Source: JAFGRU01 sp016934985 (GTDB lineage: Bacteria > Desulfobacterota > Desulfuromonadia > Desulfuromonadales > JAAYDE01). Taken from it: a stretch of 64,000 nt of DNA. This document shows, piece by piece, positions 61,741-64,000 of the stretch. Position numbers and translations under genes: made by a program. The stretch covers positions 682,001-746,000 of the forward strand of contig CAXXJQ010000009.1 of NCBI GenBank assembly GCA_963665045.2, written 5' to 3'. Every line of letters begins with the position of its first letter. Positions within the stretch are counted from its first letter, which is position 1. The notes below the pieces were generated by a model. The model made no database searches. It saw only the letters and a program-made list of their open reading frames with translations, and was not told the origin of the DNA.

Positions 61741-63096
61741 ATGGATCAGAAGCTCCAGATTCTTCTCGACACAGTCAAAAAACTGATCCGGCGCGGTGCC
61801 TTTCCCAACCTGACCAAGGTAATCGATAAAACCCATCCGGCAGATATTGCCTGTCTTTTCCGCTACCTGGAAATGAAAGAACAAAGAGTTCTTTTCAACC
61901 TCATCGAAAACTCCGAAACTGCGGCTTATGTTCTTTCTGAGATCGATCACAGCACAGGCGCCCGGCTCCTCGAAGAAATCGATAAGGAAGCCATAACCGA
62001 AGTTCTCCAGGAAATGCCCTACGACGACGCCGTCGACATCATCCGCAACATGCCGGAAGAACTGGCCGAAGAAATCCTCAGCATCATGCAGGATGAGCAT
62101 TCCGAAGAGATCGAGCAGCTTCTCGCTTATGAAGAGGATACGGCCGGCGGCATCATGTCGACGGAAATCTTTTCCCTGCGGGAAAACATGACCGTCAAGG
62201 AGGCAATTGAGGAACTCCAAAAAGCCGAGCATGTGGAGATGGTTTTTTATCTCTACGTCACCAATGAACACAACCACCTGGTCGGCGTCCTCTCCCTGCG
62301 GCAGCTTCTCATTGTCCCGCCGAGCAACCAGCTTAAAGACATCATGACCTCGGATGTGATCAGTGTCCGCACCGACATGGACCAGGAGGAAGTCGCCCAT
62401 CTGGTCGCCAAATACAACATCCTCGCCGTTCCAGTCGTCGATGAAGCCAACAAACTCATGGGGATCATCACCGTGGATGACGTCATTGACGTCATGCGCC
62501 AGGAAGCAACGGAAGACATCTACAAAATGGCCGGCGCCAGCGAAGAAGAAGCTTTTCACACCTACAAGGCATTCAAAACCGCACGGCTCCGCCTTCCCTG
62601 GCTGATCACCAACCTGTTCGGGGGGGTAGTCACCGGTTACCTCATGTGGCTATTCAAGATCACCCTTAAAGAGGTCATCGCCCTCATCACCTTTATCCCG
62701 GTCATTACCGGCATGGGCGGAAATGTCGGCAGCCAGTCGGCAACCATCGTGGTGCGCGGCTTTGCTACCGGCCGCATCGACTTCAGCACCATTCGCAAAG
62801 TCCTTTTCAAAGAAATCCGGGTCGGCATGATCATGGGGATTGTCTGCGGCATGACCATCGGCGTCGTGGCTTTTGTCTGGCACCATAATATGTACCTGGG
62901 GCTGGTCGTGGGCCTGGCCATGACGACAGCCATGACCGTGGCCGCCACCATGGGGGTCCTGGCACCGGCTTTTTTCAAGAGAATCGGTGTCGACCCGGCC
63001 ATCGCGTCCACACCTTTCGTACAGACCGCTAACGACATCACCGGCATTGTCATCTATTTTGCGACGGCAACCCTCTTCCTGACTTACCTGCACTGA
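61741..63096 (+). CDS. mgtE: magnesium transporter MgtE
   Basis: The 451-residue protein has the cytoplasmic N domain (FPNLTKVIDKTHPADIACLFRYLEMKEQ) with superhelical repeats. Two CBS domains follow (LLAYEEDTAGGIMSTEIFSL, then IMTSDVISVRTDMDQEEVAHLVAKYNILAVPVVD), and then about five membrane helices with the Mg-site helix VTAMTVAATMGVLAPAFFKRIG and VPVITGMGGNVGSQSATI-type residues. It takes up magnesium and is gated by it through the N/CBS domains. ATG at 61741 with GGAGGAG upstream is used; the frame opens at 61684. Confidence 0.95.
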   Translation: MDQKLQILLDTVKKLIRRGAFPNLTKVIDKTHPADIACLFRYLEMKEQRVLFNLIENSETAAYVLSEIDHSTGARLLEEIDKEAITEVLQEMPYDDAVDIIRNMPEELAEEILSIMQDEHSEEIEQLLAYEEDTAGGIMSTEIFSLRENMTVKEAIEELQKAEHVEMVFYLYVTNEHNHLVGVLSLRQLLIVPPSNQLKDIMTSDVISVRTDMDQEEVAHLVAKYNILAVPVVDEANKLMGIITVDDVIDVMRQEATEDIYKMAGASEEEAFHTYKAFKTARLRLPWLITNLFGGVVTGYLMWLFKITLKEVIALITFIPVITGMGGNVGSQSATIVVRGFATGRIDFSTIRKVLFKEIRVGMIMGIVCGMTIGVVAFVWHHNMYLGLVVGLAMTTAMTVAATMGVLAPAFFKRIGVDPAIASTPFVQTANDITGIVIYFATATLFLTYLH

Positions 63097-63128
63097 GTCC
63101 CGGGACGCCCCTTTCCGGGGAACTTGAA

Positions 63129-63890
63129 ATGAGAATCCTGAACAACCCCGCCATCATAATCCGTCATCTCAATTATGGCGAAGCGGACCGTATCGTCACC
63201 TTTTTTACCCGCGACCACGGACTTCTTAAAGGCTTCGCCCGCGGCGCCCGCAAAAGCCGGAAACGTTTCGGCGCAGCCCTGGAGCCTTTTTCCGAAGCGC
63301 GCCTCTACTGGACCGAGCCCACCGGCGATGGCCTGGCTGCCCTGAAAGAAGCTGAACTGACCGATCTCCACCTCGGTCTGCGACAGGATCTTGACATCAT
63401 CAGTCTGGCCTCTTATGCCTGTGAACTTGTCGAGGGGCTAATAGGGGAGGGTCATCCTCACCCGGAGGCCTTTGACCTGTTAAAAGCTCTCCTCGACCAT
63501 TTAAATCACAATGAGCCCACCTGGGAGGCCCGCCTGTTGTTTGAAATTCGCCTCATCACCCTGGCAGGTTACGCGCCCCATTTCCTCCACTGTTCCAAGT
63601 GCGGAATAACTTTCAGTGACAGAGAAATTTTTTTTGAAGCCGAACTCGGCGGCAGCCTCTGCCCCCAATGCCTTCCGGGCCGCAAGGTTCTCTCAGTCAG
63701 TCTCTTGACTTTAGGTTCTCTGGCCCGTTCCCTTCAGACACCTCTGACTCTATTCGAAGGTTTCCGCTTCAGTTCACAAACCACCCGGGAAGCCCACGCT
63801 ATTCTTGAACAAATTCTCTCCCTGCACCTCTTGCACCCTCTTAAGTCCCTCTCCCTGCTCGATCGCAGCATGCCTCTGCCAAGCGCCTGA
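63129..63890 (+). CDS. recO: DNA repair protein RecO
   Basis: The 253-residue protein has an OB-fold N-terminus (AIIIRHLNYGEADRIVTFFTRDHGLLKGFARGARKS), the helical middle, and a zinc pair (HCSKCGIT and CPQC near residues 155-190). It loads RecA on SSB-coated DNA with RecR and anneals strands. GGGGAAC lies close to the ATG; mgtE ends 32 bases earlier. The last bases of the window after it (63891-64000) contain only an AT-rich stretch with TTGACA (63929-63934) and a weak -10, GATACT, 15 bases on. Confidence 0.92.
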   Translation: MRILNNPAIIIRHLNYGEADRIVTFFTRDHGLLKGFARGARKSRKRFGAALEPFSEARLYWTEPTGDGLAALKEAELTDLHLGLRQDLDIISLASYACELVEGLIGEGHPHPEAFDLLKALLDHLNHNEPTWEARLLFEIRLITLAGYAPHFLHCSKCGITFSDREIFFEAELGGSLCPQCLPGRKVLSVSLLTLGSLARSLQTPLTLFEGFRFSSQTTREAHAILEQILSLHLLHPLKSLSLLDRSMPLPSA

Positions 63891-64000
63891 AACCTCTGTT
63901 AATAGTGGAAATCAATAGGTATTTTTCCTTGACATGAATCCATAAACACGATACTTAATGTCACGGTATATTAAGATTGGCGTTTTATTCTATTTCCTTT

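Noticed and set aside
63929..63957. A promoter at the end of the window
   Set aside because: TTGACA is perfect, but the best -10 is at a poor spacing or poorly matched, and no gene start is visible beyond it in the window.

Overview
The window looks like chromosomal DNA of a mid-to-high-GC deltaproteobacterium, most likely of the Desulfuromonadales (Geobacter, Pelobacter or Desulfuromonas relatives). This is inferred from the gene repertoire and gene order: nadA-mfd-PPIase-surA-uvrA-mgtE-recO, a TAXI-type TRAP transporter, the UPF0210 + double-ACT pair, RtcB/archease, a BCAM0308-type zinc protein, PilZ, and apbE with NusG-II and Gx proteins. No rRNA, tRNA or CRISPR array was recognised, so the placement rests on proteins alone.

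Layout. 0-2.3 kb: the 5' part of an M20 amidohydrolase, a ZIP transporter, hpt, and a GemA-like (phage Mu type) protein. 2.3-4.9 kb: an AT-richer insert with a restriction-modification locus. It has a SmaI-like endonuclease convergent with an N4-cytosine methyltransferase, and a 65-residue HTH protein flanked by a perfect 16-bp inverted repeat that looks like its operators. 5-14.3 kb: a cardiolipin-synthase-like enzyme, an ABC-2 exporter, a secreted basic protein, a MASE3 hybrid kinase, and an ECF sigma factor operon. 14.6-21 kb: a TAXI solute receptor, a fused TRAP permease, UspA, then UPF0210 and ACT proteins and a small zinc protein. 21.2-25.1 kb: 2-oxoglutarate dehydrogenase E1 and E2, without E3.

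25.2-32.7 kb is a defence and mobile island. It contains a nucleotidyltransferase plus winged-helix pair with its own promoter and palindrome, a methyltransferase-like tail relic, and an IetAS-type AAA ATPase plus subtilase pair. These are followed by a truncated RelE/helicase-type reading frame, a Phd/PIN toxin-antitoxin pair, and a decayed HigA/ImmA gene. The intact pieces alternate with wreckage, which suggests repeated insertion and deletion at one hotspot between sucB and an NDUFA9-like oxidoreductase.

32.7-64 kb is mainly housekeeping: RtcB and archease (RNA repair), Lon, ThiL, a small MCP-CheW-CheA array without CheY/CheR/CheB, LolA, RimO, ApbE with NusG-II and Gx proteins, Hsp33, a sugar nucleotidyltransferase, PilZ, NadA, Mfd, two parvulin-type chaperones, UvrA, a pseudopilin-like protein, MgtE and RecO.

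The systems most worth following up are the SmaI-like locus with its paired operator, the nucleotidyltransferase/winged-helix pair, and the IetAS locus. All identifications are from reading motifs and from memory of families; no database search was run.
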